Source: Streptomyces sp. NBC_01304 (GTDB taxonomy: Bacteria > Actinomycetota > Actinomycetes > Streptomycetales > Streptomycetaceae). Taken from it: DNA of 64,000 bases. The notes below the pieces were generated by a model. That model worked only from the letters and a program-made list of their open reading frames with translations. It did no database searches and was not told the DNA's origin. Position numbers and translations under genes: made by a program. The DNA is taken from assembly GCF_035975855.1 (NCBI RefSeq), contig NZ_CP109055.1, positions 2,356,001 to 2,420,000 of the forward strand. The letters are read 5' to 3'. This document shows positions 12,340-20,686 of the stretch, one piece after another (positions within the stretch are counted from its first letter, which is position 1; every line of letters begins with the position of its first letter).

Positions 12340-12379
12340 CACCCTCGCCCCGGCCGAGTTCACGGCCGGGGCGAGGGTG
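12340..12379. terminator. Bidirectional hairpin terminator
   Basis: Perfect 17-bp stem, CACCCTCGCCCCGGCCG (12340-12356) with its complement (12363-12379), and a 6-nt loop AGTTCA. It lies between the convergent HEAT-repeat and OsmC genes, 27 nt beyond the OsmC stop. There is no U-tract, as is usual for Streptomyces terminators. Confidence 0.8.
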
Positions 12380-12405
12380 CTCACGCGAAGGGCGTGCGAT
12401 GGACG

Positions 12406-12831
12406 TCAGGCCAGCTTCGCGTCCAGCGTGATGGTCGTGCCGGTGAGGGCCTGGCTGACCGGGCAGTTCTTCTTGGCGTCCTCGGCCGCCGCAAGGAACG
12501 CCGCCTCGTCGAGGCCGGGGACCTCGCCCTCGACGGTGAGGTGGATCCCGGTGATGCCGGTGCCCGGCTGGAAGGTGACCTCGGCCTGCGTGGTCAGCCG
12601 GGTGGGCGGGTTGCCCGCACCGGTCAGGCCGTGCGACAGGGCCATCGAGTAGCAGCTGGAGTGGGCGGCGGCGATGAGCTCCTCGGGGCTGGTCTTGCCG
12701 TTGGCCGCCTCGGCGCGGGACGGCCAGGACACCGGGTACTTGCCGATGCCCGAGGAGTCGAGGGTCACCTCGCCGGCGCCTTCGGTCAGGCTGCCTTCCC
12801 AGACGGTGTGAGCGGTGCGCGTCGTGGCCAC
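12406..12831 (-). CDS. OsmC/Ohr-family peroxiredoxin
   Basis: 141 residues, the normal OsmC length. These homodimeric enzymes reduce organic hydroperoxides with a cysteine pair. Both cysteines are present: the one in IAAAHSSCYSMALSHGL and the resolving one in KKNCPVSQALTG. The WEGSLTEGAG strand at the N-terminus and the FQPGTGITGIHLTVEGEVPG segment also fit OsmC rather than Ohr. The start is the GTG at 12831, giving the usual N-terminus VATTRTAHTVWEG with a GAGGAAGGA ribosome site 6-13 nt upstream. Expected role: peroxide defence in the cytoplasm. Monocistronic; convergent with the HEAT gene. Confidence 0.93.
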   Translation of the reverse strand: MATTRTAHTVWEGSLTEGAGEVTLDSSGIGKYPVSWPSRAEAANGKTSPEELIAAAHSSCYSMALSHGLTGAGNPPTRLTTQAEVTFQPGTGITGIHLTVEGEVPGLDEAAFLAAAEDAKKNCPVSQALTGTTITLDAKLA

Positions 12832-13322
12832 GACGTTTCCTTCCTCTAAGGGACGCTGCAAAGCAGTTCAGGACGGTTCCGGACGATGAGCGTCACCCCC
12901 ATCCGACCACACCCGGCGGCCCCGTACGGGCAACAACGGCCCCTTGCCCGGCCGCGGCCGAAAACCGGCTGCGGCGCGGTGTTCGAGTGGGGGGCGCAGG
13001 TGCACGGGGTCCGGTACGAACAGTGGGTGGCCTGCTGGCCTCGGGACGCAGCGCACAAGGCGAGGCGCGCGCGGGGCGCGTACCACCGGCGGCTCCCTGC
13101 CCCCGCGCGTCCCCTGGGGCGACGTGACATGCCTGTGGCGCAGCCCGGATGACCGGAATCGGCGCTGGCGAAAGGCCCCGCGCGGTGACACGTTGAGCCC
13201 CCCTCGTCGTGGGGCGACGGCGGGGCAGGGGGAGCAGTGCGGTCACGGCACCGTGCCGGGCACGTGCGGGGGCGCACTGGAGACAGAGCATTCAGCGGAG
13301 CACTCAAAGGGGAGGCTTGGCC
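12832..13322. other. 491-bp intergenic region, no convincing gene
   Basis: Divergent promoter region between osmC and the caspase-like gene. An 88-codon plus-strand frame (12886-13152) has Arg/Pro-rich composition, no ribosome site and no recognisable motif, so it is not called. A GGGGAGG ribosome site at 13311-13317 belongs to the downstream gene. I see no palindrome or OxyR/OhrR-like operator that I can name. Confidence 0.6.
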
Positions 13323-14960
13323 ATGCGCATGATCTTTGGCGACCGAGGGCCGTCACCGTTCGAAGGCGAGAAGCCGGGAGCGGTCGATCGTGACTCGACA
13401 TTCGGATGGTGGGGTGCGTTCAGCATCCAGAAGTTCGTCAACCAGTCGCCACTGTCCCAGACGCACGCGGACGCCACCGGCTGGCTGGCATACCTGCAGC
13501 AGTTCTACGACCGCAACTTCTGGTTCGCCGACGGCGGCGTGCAGCCGTGGGCGTACGAGGAGACGTACGACAACTGGCAGGACCGGTACGGGATGGACGC
13601 GGTCTGTGCCGTGTACCACTCGGGCCACGGCGGCATGGACGGCAACGGCGTGTTCTTCGCGCCGCTCGGCGCGGTGTGGGACGGCCGCAGTGACGCGGTC
13701 TCCAACCGGATGGCGTTCGGCAACGAGAGGGCCAACTACGTCTTCTGGTCGACCTGCTTCTCGCTGCGCGTCCTTGCGGGCCACAACCCGATCCGCACCT
13801 GGGCGGGCCCGAACCTCGGCTCCCGCATGATCTTCGGCTTCGAGACGGTCAGCATCGACAGCGGTGACTACGGCAAGAAGTTCTGGGAGAAGTGGCGGGC
13901 CGGCCAGACCTACTGCGACGCGTGGCTGAACGCCAGTTGGGACATCTACAAGGGCCAGGCCCCGTCGGTCTGCGCGACCGGCGCGACCCAGGCCGAGGCG
14001 ACGGCGCGGCTGAACGGCGAGCGGAACTTCTACCGGGAGCACACGCCGGACAACTGGTACGTGTGGCGCTGGTACTACGCACGCGAGGGCCTGCGCGAGG
14101 CCACCACCCAGGCCCCGAAGGACCCGAAGACCGTGCAGCTGGCACCGCGCGACCCGAGCGCCGAACTGACCAAGCTGGGGCAGCTGGCGAACTTCCCGTC
14201 GGCGGCGCTGCAGGAGGTCCAGATCGAGCGGCAGGGCGTCGCGAGCGTCAACTCCGGTGACCGGTCCATCTCGACGGCGCCGCACGCGATCCGCTGGGTG
14301 AAGCTCGCCGAGCCCAACCGGCGCAACAAGACCCAGCTGCCCACCGACCGCGCGGTCGAGGCGGCCCGTGCCTTCGCCGAGCAGCACGCCCAAGGGGCCG
14401 AGCTGGTCCTGGATTCGGTGCACGACCTGATGGAGAACTCCGGCAAGAAGGACGGCACCGAGCTCGGCGAGCCGTACTCCCTGCAGACGTTCGTCACCTT
14501 CCGGCAGGCCTTCGACGGAGTGCCGGTGATCACTCCGGACCGGGGCGAGATCAGGGTGGCGCTGGACAACGACGGAACCGTCGTCCAGGCGCAGCTGTCC
14601 ACCCGCGAGGCCACCGGCGCGACGCGGACGCCCAGTTCCGCCGTGGCCCCGCCGTCGCCGAAGGGTGGCGCGAAGCCCGCCGCCCCGGCTCGCGAGAAGG
14701 ACCCGAAGAAGGCGCTGCAGGCGGCCCAGGAGCGGCTGATCGCCGAGCTCGCGGCGTCGTCCGTGGAGTCCTCCGAGGCTTCCGCGCTCGCGGCGGTCCG
14801 GCAGTCGCTCGAGGTCAAGGATGTGGCGGGGTCGTTCGAGGTCGGCTATGAGATCGAGGGCAACGAGGCCTATCTCGCCGCCCGCAAGCTGATCGAGATC
14901 GGTTCTCCGGACAGCATGTTCAAGACGCGCCGCTGGGTGGTGGCGCCGCTGGCCAGGTGA
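13323..14960 (+). CDS. DUF6345-like protein with caspase-like His/Cys signature
   Basis: 545 residues, no signal peptide or membrane helix. Residues 25-235 hold a Trp/Tyr-rich domain containing AVYHSGHGGMDG (His99, His102) and YVFWSTCFSL (Cys145). The spacing and local sequence resemble the SGHG and SCxS blocks of clan CD cysteine peptidases such as metacaspases. I recall similar actinobacterial proteins being grouped as DUF6345, but could not check. Residues 330-440 resemble an N-terminal propeptide-like (PepSY/FTP-type) module with TFRQAFDGVPVI. A Pro/Ala/Lys linker and helical C-terminus follow. ATG at 13323 with GGGGAGG 6-12 nt upstream; the longer in-frame N-terminus has no coding character. 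Proteolytic activity is inference. Confidence 0.7.
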   Translation: MRMIFGDRGPSPFEGEKPGAVDRDSTFGWWGAFSIQKFVNQSPLSQTHADATGWLAYLQQFYDRNFWFADGGVQPWAYEETYDNWQDRYGMDAVCAVYHSGHGGMDGNGVFFAPLGAVWDGRSDAVSNRMAFGNERANYVFWSTCFSLRVLAGHNPIRTWAGPNLGSRMIFGFETVSIDSGDYGKKFWEKWRAGQTYCDAWLNASWDIYKGQAPSVCATGATQAEATARLNGERNFYREHTPDNWYVWRWYYAREGLREATTQAPKDPKTVQLAPRDPSAELTKLGQLANFPSAALQEVQIERQGVASVNSGDRSISTAPHAIRWVKLAEPNRRNKTQLPTDRAVEAARAFAEQHAQGAELVLDSVHDLMENSGKKDGTELGEPYSLQTFVTFRQAFDGVPVITPDRGEIRVALDNDGTVVQAQLSTREATGATRTPSSAVAPPSPKGGAKPAAPAREKDPKKALQAAQERLIAELAASSVESSEASALAAVRQSLEVKDVAGSFEVGYEIEGNEAYLAARKLIEIGSPDSMFKTRRWVVAPLAR

Positions 14961-14970
14961 GCGCGGGGGC

Positions 14971-15009
14971 GGGCCGGTTCTGCGCCTTGGGGGTGCGCGG
15001 AACCGGCCC
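14971..15009. terminator. Hairpin between convergent genes
   Basis: GGGCCGGTTCTGCGC (14971-14985) pairs with GCGCGGAACCGGCCC (14995-15009), 15 bp with one G-T wobble and a 9-nt loop. It lies just after the stop of the caspase-like gene and 24 nt from the permease stop. Confidence 0.7.
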
Positions 15010-15032
15010 GGCCGGTTTTCCGTGGTGCGCGG

Positions 15033-16388
15033 TCACGCCGCTTCGGCGAGGCCCGCCTTCTTCTTGCGGGCCGACATCAACGCGTACACGAGGACTCCGG
15101 CGAACAGGAACAGCACGCCCTGGTAGACCGGCTCGTAGCCGGAGCCCGCGACGAGCCACATCGAGAAGCCGAAGGCGATGAGGGCGACCAGCGAGTCGCG
15201 CACCAGACGTCCGCGGTGCACGCGGTCCGCCTGCCCGGACAGCAGGTAGTAGATCTGCGCGGCGGCGGCAAGGAGGTAGGGCACGGTCGCCATGAACGTC
15301 GTGACGGTGACGAGGAGTTCGAAGACTCCCTTACCGTCGGACGCGTACTGGTAGACGGTGAGCGCCGAGGCGAGGATCACGGTGATCAGTACGCCGACGG
15401 TGGGCACGCCCCGCTCCTTCTTGGCGAAGATCGCGGGGAACAGGCCGTCCTTGGCGGCGGCGTACGGCGCCTGGGCGCTGAGCAGCGTCCAGCCGTTGAG
15501 CGCGCCGAGGATGGAGATGATCGCGGCCCAGGCGACCAGGGTGCCGCCCCAGGAGCCGCCGAACATGACGTTAACGGCGTCCGTGAAGGGCGCCTTGCTG
15601 TCGACGAGCTTGTCGTGGGCGACGGTGCCGAAGACCGCGAGGGTGCCGAGCAGGTAGACGCCGGCGGCGCCGAGGACGCCGAGGATGGTGGCGCGGCCGA
15701 CGTTGCGGCGCGGGTCGCGGACCTCGCCGGCGCTCATCGCGGCGGACTCGACGCCCAGGTAGGAGAAGAGCAGGATCGCGGCCGCCGCGGAGATGGCGCC
15801 GATGCCGCCGCCGCCCTCGCCGGTCTGGAAGGGGCCGAGGTTGTCGGCGTCGAAGAAGAAGAGCCCGCCGATGGCGACGAGCAGCAGGGGCGCGAACTTC
15901 AGTACGGTGGCGACGAGTTGGACCGCGCCGACGTAGCGGGTGCCGGCGAAGTTGGCGAAGCCGGGCAGCCACTGGCAGACAAGGGCGGCCCCGCACATCG
16001 CCCACTTGTGGTCGGAGAGCCCGGGGAAGAGCACGCTCAGATAGCCCACCGCGATCACGGCGAGCGCGGCGTTCGACACCCAGGCGGTGATCCAGTACGA
16101 CCAGGCGGCGAGGAATCCGGCGAAGTCGCCGAATGCCTCACGCGCGTACACATAGGGGCCGCCGGTGCGCGGGTCGCGCGCGGAGAGCTTGCCGAAGACG
16201 AGGGCGAGGGCGATCGCGCCGAGCGTGAGGATGCCGAAGGCGACGAGGCTGATGGTGCCGTACGGGGCCACCGAGGCCGGCAGCAAGAAGATGCCGCCGC
16301 CCACGATGTTGCCCATGACCAGGCAGGTCGCGATGGGCAGCCCGAACCGCCGGGCGTGCTTGCTGGGCGGGGTCTGCTCGTCCTGCAT
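15033..16388 (-). CDS. APC-family amino acid permease (AdiC-like)
   Basis: 451 residues with about 12 transmembrane helices. The N-terminal block LPIATCLVMGNIVGGGIFLLPASVAPYG contains the G-x-G-G-G-I-F signature of APC antiporters in helix 1, which binds the substrate backbone. The order of helices, the RDPRTGGPYVYAREAFGDFAGF segment and the short charged C-terminus (RKKKAGLAEAA) fit the basic amino acid/polyamine antiporter group (AdiC, ArcD, PotE). The precise substrate cannot be read from sequence. The ATG at 16388 is the only sensible start. It follows, in the same direction, the phosphodiesterase gene with an 87-nt gap, so co-transcription is possible. Confidence 0.9.
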   Translation of the reverse strand: MQDEQTPPSKHARRFGLPIATCLVMGNIVGGGIFLLPASVAPYGTISLVAFGILTLGAIALALVFGKLSARDPRTGGPYVYAREAFGDFAGFLAAWSYWITAWVSNAALAVIAVGYLSVLFPGLSDHKWAMCGAALVCQWLPGFANFAGTRYVGAVQLVATVLKFAPLLLVAIGGLFFFDADNLGPFQTGEGGGGIGAISAAAAILLFSYLGVESAAMSAGEVRDPRRNVGRATILGVLGAAGVYLLGTLAVFGTVAHDKLVDSKAPFTDAVNVMFGGSWGGTLVAWAAIISILGALNGWTLLSAQAPYAAAKDGLFPAIFAKKERGVPTVGVLITVILASALTVYQYASDGKGVFELLVTVTTFMATVPYLLAAAAQIYYLLSGQADRVHRGRLVRDSLVALIAFGFSMWLVAGSGYEPVYQGVLFLFAGVLVYALMSARKKKAGLAEAA

Positions 16389-16475
16389 GGGGTGGTGCGC
16401 CTCTCGTGGTGCCGTTCGGCCCGCTGGGTGCGGGACGGCCGACCATGGTCACGTAGAGGCAAACGGTGCACCAAA

Positions 16476-18614
16476 TCAAAGGCTTTTGTCCGGTACGGCA
16501 CGACCGGTAACCGGAAATGCTCCTTCCGCTTCCTGTCGGGGCGGGTGATCCTCCAGGGCACCCCCCACCGGCACCTGCGGCCCGTCCGCCTCCCGCAGCC
16601 AGCACCGCAGCACCCGGTGCACCTGCTCGGCGCCCACCAGCTCCTCCCCCTGCCCCACCGGCTCGGACAGGGTGCGCGGCGACAGCAGGAACGGACGGCC
16701 CTGCGCGCCGCCGAGCCCGCCGTGCGAGCCGATCTGCTCCTCGAAGGCGAGGACTTCGCCGGTCTGAGGGTCGTACCAGGAGTTGACCATGATGTCCGCG
16801 GTGTGCGGGAAGGAGTCGGTGCGCCGCACCGCGTCGGCGGCCCCGGGCCCGAACTCCGCGAGCGGGCCGAGCTGTTGGGGCCCCGCGTCCGGGCCCAGCT
16901 CGTCGAGGCGCACCTCGGCGCCGTGCGCGCCGAGCACCAGCGCGCCGTGCTCCTCGCTGCGGACGAGGAGGAAGCCGACGCCGGGATGGTTGGCGAGGGT
17001 GGCAAGGAGGGCCGGGTGCCTGGCCTCGATCTGTTCGCGGGTCATCCGCCCCGGCACACCCGGGAAGGAGATCAGGCCGAGGTTGCCGGAGGCGAGTACG
17101 ACGGGCTCGCTGTGCCGCTGGCGCTGGCTCTCCGCGACGAGCACCTCCTCGACGGGCCGGTGCAGCGCCGCCCCGAGCGCGGCCCATGCCTCGGCGCCGC
17201 TGTGGGTGCGCTGCGCCTTGCGCGGCACCGGCAGCCCGCAGCCGGCCCGGACCAGGTCGGCGAGGCTCAGCCCGTAACGCCGGTGGAAGGTCTCCCCCGG
17301 GCTCTGGCCGTGATCGGAGAGCAGCACGATCCGGTAGCTGCGCGGGGCGTGTTCGGCGACCGTGGCGATGAGTTCGAGGGACCGGTCCAGGCGCTGCAGC
17401 ACCTTCTCCGCGTCACGGCTGAGCGGCCCGGAGTGGTGCGCCACTTCGTCGTACGCGACCAGGTCGGCGTAGACCGCACTGCGCCCGGCGAGCATGTCCC
17501 CTATCACCGCGGCGACCACCACATCGCGCTCGACGACCGTCGCGAACGCCCGGATCACCGGGTAGAGCCCGCCCCGCTTGACCCGGGGCCGGACCCGGCA
17601 CAGCCGCCCCCGCACCGACTGGCCGATCTCGCGGCCGACCTCGGCGATGAACGACATAGCGGTGCGGACGGCGTTCGCCGGGTCGGAGAAATACGCGAAG
17701 TATCCGGCGCGGGAACGGTTCTTGCGCCCCCGCCGGGCCGCCATCGACAGCACCAGGGCCAGCTGCTCGGCTCCCCCGCTGAAGAGGTTCCCGCGGCTCG
17801 CACCGTCCCGGGTGAGCAGCCCGCCGTCGCCGGTGCGCTCGATGGCGCGGCGCTGCAGTTCCGCGGCGCTGGCGGGGCGGTTGCTGACCATGACCTCGCC
17901 GGTGTCCTTCTCGTACCAACGGAAGGCCGGGACATCGTGGTTGCTGCCGTGCAAGATGCCCAGCTGGCTGGCGCCGGTCTGGCTGGACCAGTCGGTGCGC
18001 CACGGCGTGAGCCGGTGGGTGTCCGCGAGCCAGCCCTCGACCGTGGGCATGAGTCCTGCCCGCACGGCGTGCTCCAGGACGTCGTGGCCCACCCCGTCGA
18101 GCTGGAGGAAGACCGTGCCGGGCGTACGCGGGCCGGGTGGCGCGGCGGTCTTGCCCCGTCGGCGGTCGGCGAGGCGGTAGAGCCTGCGGCGGTACGCCTC
18201 GTCGTCGCGTACGGCGAGAGCCGTGGAGGTCGCCGACGCGACGGCCGACATCACCGCGGCGACCACGACCGCCGTCTCCGGGGCCGCCTCACCGCGGCCG
18301 TCGGGGATGAGGCGCAGGGCGATCAGGAGGAGCGAGCCGTTGAGGAAGAAGACGAGCAGGCCCAGGACCAGGGCGGGGACCAGGAGGAGCGCCCGTACCA
18401 GGAAGGGCCAGACGAGGGCGCTCAGGATGCCGAAGGCGCCGGCTCCGATCGCGGCGGTGATGGCGATGCGGGTGGCGCTGTCGCCGGTGGCGGACTGGAG
18501 CCGGAAGTCGGGGAGCGCGCCGGCCAGTACGAGCATCGTCAGCGTGCTGACGATCCATACGGCCCCGATCCGCCATGCCGTCTTGCCGGCGGTCCGCCAG
18601 CGCCCCTTGATCAC
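16476..18614 (-). CDS. Membrane protein with N-terminal holin-like helices and alkaline phosphatase/phosphodiesterase domain
   Basis: 712 residues. Residues 1-135 contain about four hydrophobic helices like the phage-holin/PF04020 type. From about residue 165 a type I phosphodiesterase/nucleotide pyrophosphatase fold begins: FLQLDGVGHDVLEHAV supplies the first metal Asp, TDWSSQTGASQLGILHG the nucleophile region, YADLVAYDEVAHHSGP and VLLSDHGQSPGETF the second metal site, and GSHGGLGGAQGRPFLL the last His. All expected metal ligands of the family appear present. The catalytic domain should sit at the membrane surface; substrate unknown, perhaps a phosphodiester lipid or teichoic intermediate. 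Transcribed toward the permease. A 19-bp inverted repeat lies just upstream. Confidence 0.85.
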   Translation of the reverse strand: MIKGRWRTAGKTAWRIGAVWIVSTLTMLVLAGALPDFRLQSATGDSATRIAITAAIGAGAFGILSALVWPFLVRALLLVPALVLGLLVFFLNGSLLLIALRLIPDGRGEAAPETAVVVAAVMSAVASATSTALAVRDDEAYRRRLYRLADRRRGKTAAPPGPRTPGTVFLQLDGVGHDVLEHAVRAGLMPTVEGWLADTHRLTPWRTDWSSQTGASQLGILHGSNHDVPAFRWYEKDTGEVMVSNRPASAAELQRRAIERTGDGGLLTRDGASRGNLFSGGAEQLALVLSMAARRGRKNRSRAGYFAYFSDPANAVRTAMSFIAEVGREIGQSVRGRLCRVRPRVKRGGLYPVIRAFATVVERDVVVAAVIGDMLAGRSAVYADLVAYDEVAHHSGPLSRDAEKVLQRLDRSLELIATVAEHAPRSYRIVLLSDHGQSPGETFHRRYGLSLADLVRAGCGLPVPRKAQRTHSGAEAWAALGAALHRPVEEVLVAESQRQRHSEPVVLASGNLGLISFPGVPGRMTREQIEARHPALLATLANHPGVGFLLVRSEEHGALVLGAHGAEVRLDELGPDAGPQQLGPLAEFGPGAADAVRRTDSFPHTADIMVNSWYDPQTGEVLAFEEQIGSHGGLGGAQGRPFLLSPRTLSEPVGQGEELVGAEQVHRVLRCWLREADGPQVPVGGALEDHPPRQEAEGAFPVTGRAVPDKSL

Positions 18615-18647
18615 GTCGCCTCACCTCGGGGCAAGCGTGTCATATTC

Positions 18648-18764
18648 CCCCTCCCCGCCCCTTCCCATAAGGCTGCCGCCGGCTTCAAAGACTGTCCTCA
18701 AGCGCCGGACGGGCTGATTTTGAGGACACAGCTCCGCAGGATTTCGGGAAGGGGCGGGGAGGGG
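18648..18764. repeat. Dispersed palindromic repeat, copy A
   Basis: Outer arms CCCCTCCCCGCCCCTTCCC (18648-18666) and its exact complement (18746-18764) enclose the core TCCTCAAGCGCCGGACGG-GCTGATTTT (18695-18721). The core recurs at 25972, 32294 and 55551. It occupies the gap between two minus-strand genes and may act as a transcription terminator for the gene ending at 18770. Confidence 0.75.
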
Positions 18765-18769
18765 ATAAA

Positions 18770-19171
18770 TCAGCAGCCGTCATAGCCCGCGGTCGGCATC
18801 GACAGCCGCCGATGCACATGCGCCTTCATCTCGGCGTCGTACGCAGGCTCGTCGAGACCAGCGGTCTCGAGCCGGACCCCGCGCCGGGCGCACTCCGCGG
18901 AGAAGTCGTCCACAGACACCAGCGCCCGCTCCAGCACCCGGCGACTCGGCGCCACGAAAAGATCGACCGCCCCCTCCCACAGGCTGCAGTGGTCGACCCG
19001 CACCCCGTGCACCAGGAGCTCGCGCGTGATCACATACCCCCGGGCCGCAGCCCACCGCGCACACATCGCCTGCTGACTGCGCGTATCCACCAGGAAGGGA
19101 TCGCGGTCCAGCTCCTCCAGCGGCATCAGGCTGGCGATCGATGCCACCCTTACCTCGCCCATGGGGTCCAC
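18770..19171 (-). CDS. Conserved hypothetical protein, 133 aa, resolvase-like N-terminal motif
   Basis: 133 residues, Arg/Glu-rich, no membrane segment. The stretch DPFLVDTRSQQAMCARWAAARGYVITRELLVHGVR resembles the region of serine recombinases where strand-exchange enzymes have S-x-x-x-Q-x-x-x-x-x-x-A, but the chain is too short for a complete recombinase and has no obvious catalytic serine motif. It may be a domesticated resolvase-fold domain; this is a guess. Start: GTG at 19171 or ATG at 19162 (MGEVRVASI), the latter with AGGCGGGG at a better distance. Divergent from the MBL-fold gene. Function unknown. Confidence 0.65.
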   Translation of the reverse strand: MDPMGEVRVASIASLMPLEELDRDPFLVDTRSQQAMCARWAAARGYVITRELLVHGVRVDHCSLWEGAVDLFVAPSRRVLERALVSVDDFSAECARRGVRLETAGLDEPAYDAEMKAHVHRRLSMPTAGYDGC

Positions 19172-19249
19172 CCCGCCTCGCCTCGGCCTTCGCCGGGAAC
19201 CCTACTACTCGCCGTAGGCTCTGCAGCAGTGAGCGTAAGGAGGCAGCAC

Positions 19250-20035
19250 GTGCCGGTGGAGATCACCTGGTGGGGCCATGCGACCTGCACGATCGAGGAC
19301 TCCGGCACCCGGGTGCTGACCGACCCCCTGTTCGCGCGGCGTCTCGCGCACCTGCGGCGGCGCCGGGGCGACGTACCGCCGCCGCGGGCCACGGTCGCCG
19401 ATGCCGTGCTCATCTCGCATCTGCACGCCGACCATCTGCATCTGCCGTCGCTGGCGCAGCTGCCCCGTGGCACGCAGGTCCTGGTGCCGCGCGGGGCTGC
19501 GCAGGCGGTACGCGGACTGCGGCGGGTCGTCGCGGACGGCGCGCTGCGGCTCACCGAGGTCGGGCCCGGGGACTCGACGATGATCGGGGACGGGCTTGTC
19601 GTGCGGGCGGTGTCCGCGGCGCACGACGGGCGGCGGCTGCCGTACGGCCCCGAGCGGTGTCCGGCGCTCGGCTATGTGGTGAGCGGTACGGCGCGGACGT
19701 ACTTCGCCGGGGACACGGGCCTGTTCGATGCCATGGCCGACGAGGTCGGCGAGGTCGATGTGGCGCTGCTTCCGGTGGGCGGCTGGGGGCCCTATCTGGG
19801 GCACGGCCATCTCGATGCCGGCCGCGCCGCCGAGGCCCTGGCCCGGCTCGCGCCGCGCAGTGCGGTGCCGGTGCACTACGGGACGTACTGGCCGATCGGC
19901 ATGGACGCGGTCAGGCCGCACGAATTCCATGCGCCGGGTGTGGAGTTCGAGCGCCATGCCGCGCGGCTCGCCCCGCAGGTGACGGTGCACCGGCTCGGGC
20001 ACGGCGAGAGCATTCGGCCGGAGGGCGCCAAGTGA
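19250..20035 (+). CDS. MBL-fold metallo-hydrolase (UlaG-like)
   Basis: 261 residues. Metallo-beta-lactamase fold with ITWWGHATCTIEDSG at the N-terminus, the metal motif SHLHADHLH (H57-x-H59-x-D61-H62), a third ligand His in SAAHDGR, the bridging Asp in YFAGDTGLF, and a late His in PVHYGTYW. This order matches the UlaG-like group, which includes lactonases and phosphodiesterases. The substrate is unknown. The GTG at 19250 is chosen because AAGGAGG lies 6-12 nt upstream. The stop overlaps the DedA start by 4 nt (GTGA), so the two are probably translated as a pair. Confidence 0.9.
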   Translation: MPVEITWWGHATCTIEDSGTRVLTDPLFARRLAHLRRRRGDVPPPRATVADAVLISHLHADHLHLPSLAQLPRGTQVLVPRGAAQAVRGLRRVVADGALRLTEVGPGDSTMIGDGLVVRAVSAAHDGRRLPYGPERCPALGYVVSGTARTYFAGDTGLFDAMADEVGEVDVALLPVGGWGPYLGHGHLDAGRAAEALARLAPRSAVPVHYGTYWPIGMDAVRPHEFHAPGVEFERHAARLAPQVTVHRLGHGESIRPEGAK

Positions 20036-20667
20036 GCCTGGAAAGCTTGCTGTTGCTGGCCGACCGGGCGGCCGTCGTGCCGACCGAGTCGACCCAGCAG
20101 GCCGTGGGCTATCCCTCGCTGTTCCTGCTCGTGGTGATCGGGGCGCTCGTCCCGGTAGTGCCGACGGGGGCGGTGGTGAGCTCGGCGGCGGTGGTGGCGT
20201 TCCATCAGACGGATCCGCTGTCGCTGCTCATCGTGTTCCTGGTGGCGTCGTTCGCGGCGTTCCTCGGGGACACCGGGCTGTACTGGCTGGGGCGGCGCGG
20301 GATGCGGTCGAAGAACGGCTCGCGGTGGCTCAAGGCGCTGCGCGACCGGGCGCCGGAGGAGCGGCTGAAGCAGGCGCAGGACAAGCTGGACGACCACGGG
20401 GTCGCGGTGCTCGTGCTGTCGCGCCTTGTCCCGGCGGGGCGGATTCCGGTGATGCTGGCGTGCCTGATGGCCAAGATGCCGCTGCGTCGCTTCGTACGCG
20501 GGAACGCACCGGCCTGTCTGGCATGGGCGGCGACGTACCAACTGATCGGGATCCTGGGCGGCTCGCTGTTCGACGAGCCGTGGAAGGGCGTGGTGGCGGC
20601 GGTGCTGCTGACCGTGGTGATCAGTGGGGCGCCGATGGTGTGGCGGCGGGTGCGGCCCTCCCACTGA
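20032..20667 (+). CDS. DedA-family membrane protein
   Basis: 211 residues with about five hydrophobic segments. DedA/VTT proteins include lipid scramblases such as the undecaprenyl-phosphate flippases. Family landmarks: a re-entrant region LVVIGALVPVVPTGAVVSSAA, the FLGDTGLYWLGRRG segment (F/Y-x-G-D), and the amphipathic LSRLVPAGRIPVMLACLMAKMPLRRFVRGN, the conserved R-x-x-P-x-x-R region of DedA. The start is the GTG at 20032 overlapping the preceding MBL stop. Convergent with the second MBL gene, 19 nt apart. Confidence 0.9.
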   Translation: MSLESLLLLADRAAVVPTESTQQAVGYPSLFLLVVIGALVPVVPTGAVVSSAAVVAFHQTDPLSLLIVFLVASFAAFLGDTGLYWLGRRGMRSKNGSRWLKALRDRAPEERLKQAQDKLDDHGVAVLVLSRLVPAGRIPVMLACLMAKMPLRRFVRGNAPACLAWAATYQLIGILGGSLFDEPWKGVVAAVLLTVVISGAPMVWRRVRPSH

Positions 20668-20686
20668 CCCTCGCACTGCTCCTCGC

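Noticed and set aside
12886..13152. 88-codon plus-strand frame in the osmC upstream gap
   Set aside because: No ribosome site, Arg/Pro-rich, no similarity that I can recognise; probably chance.
15216..18785. 1189-codon plus-strand open frame
   Set aside because: It is antisense to the permease and phosphodiesterase genes, is made of Gly/Ala/Arg/Val/Glu/Asp-rich sequence, and has no motif. In very GC-rich DNA the antisense frame aligned with GC-rich third positions often stays open.
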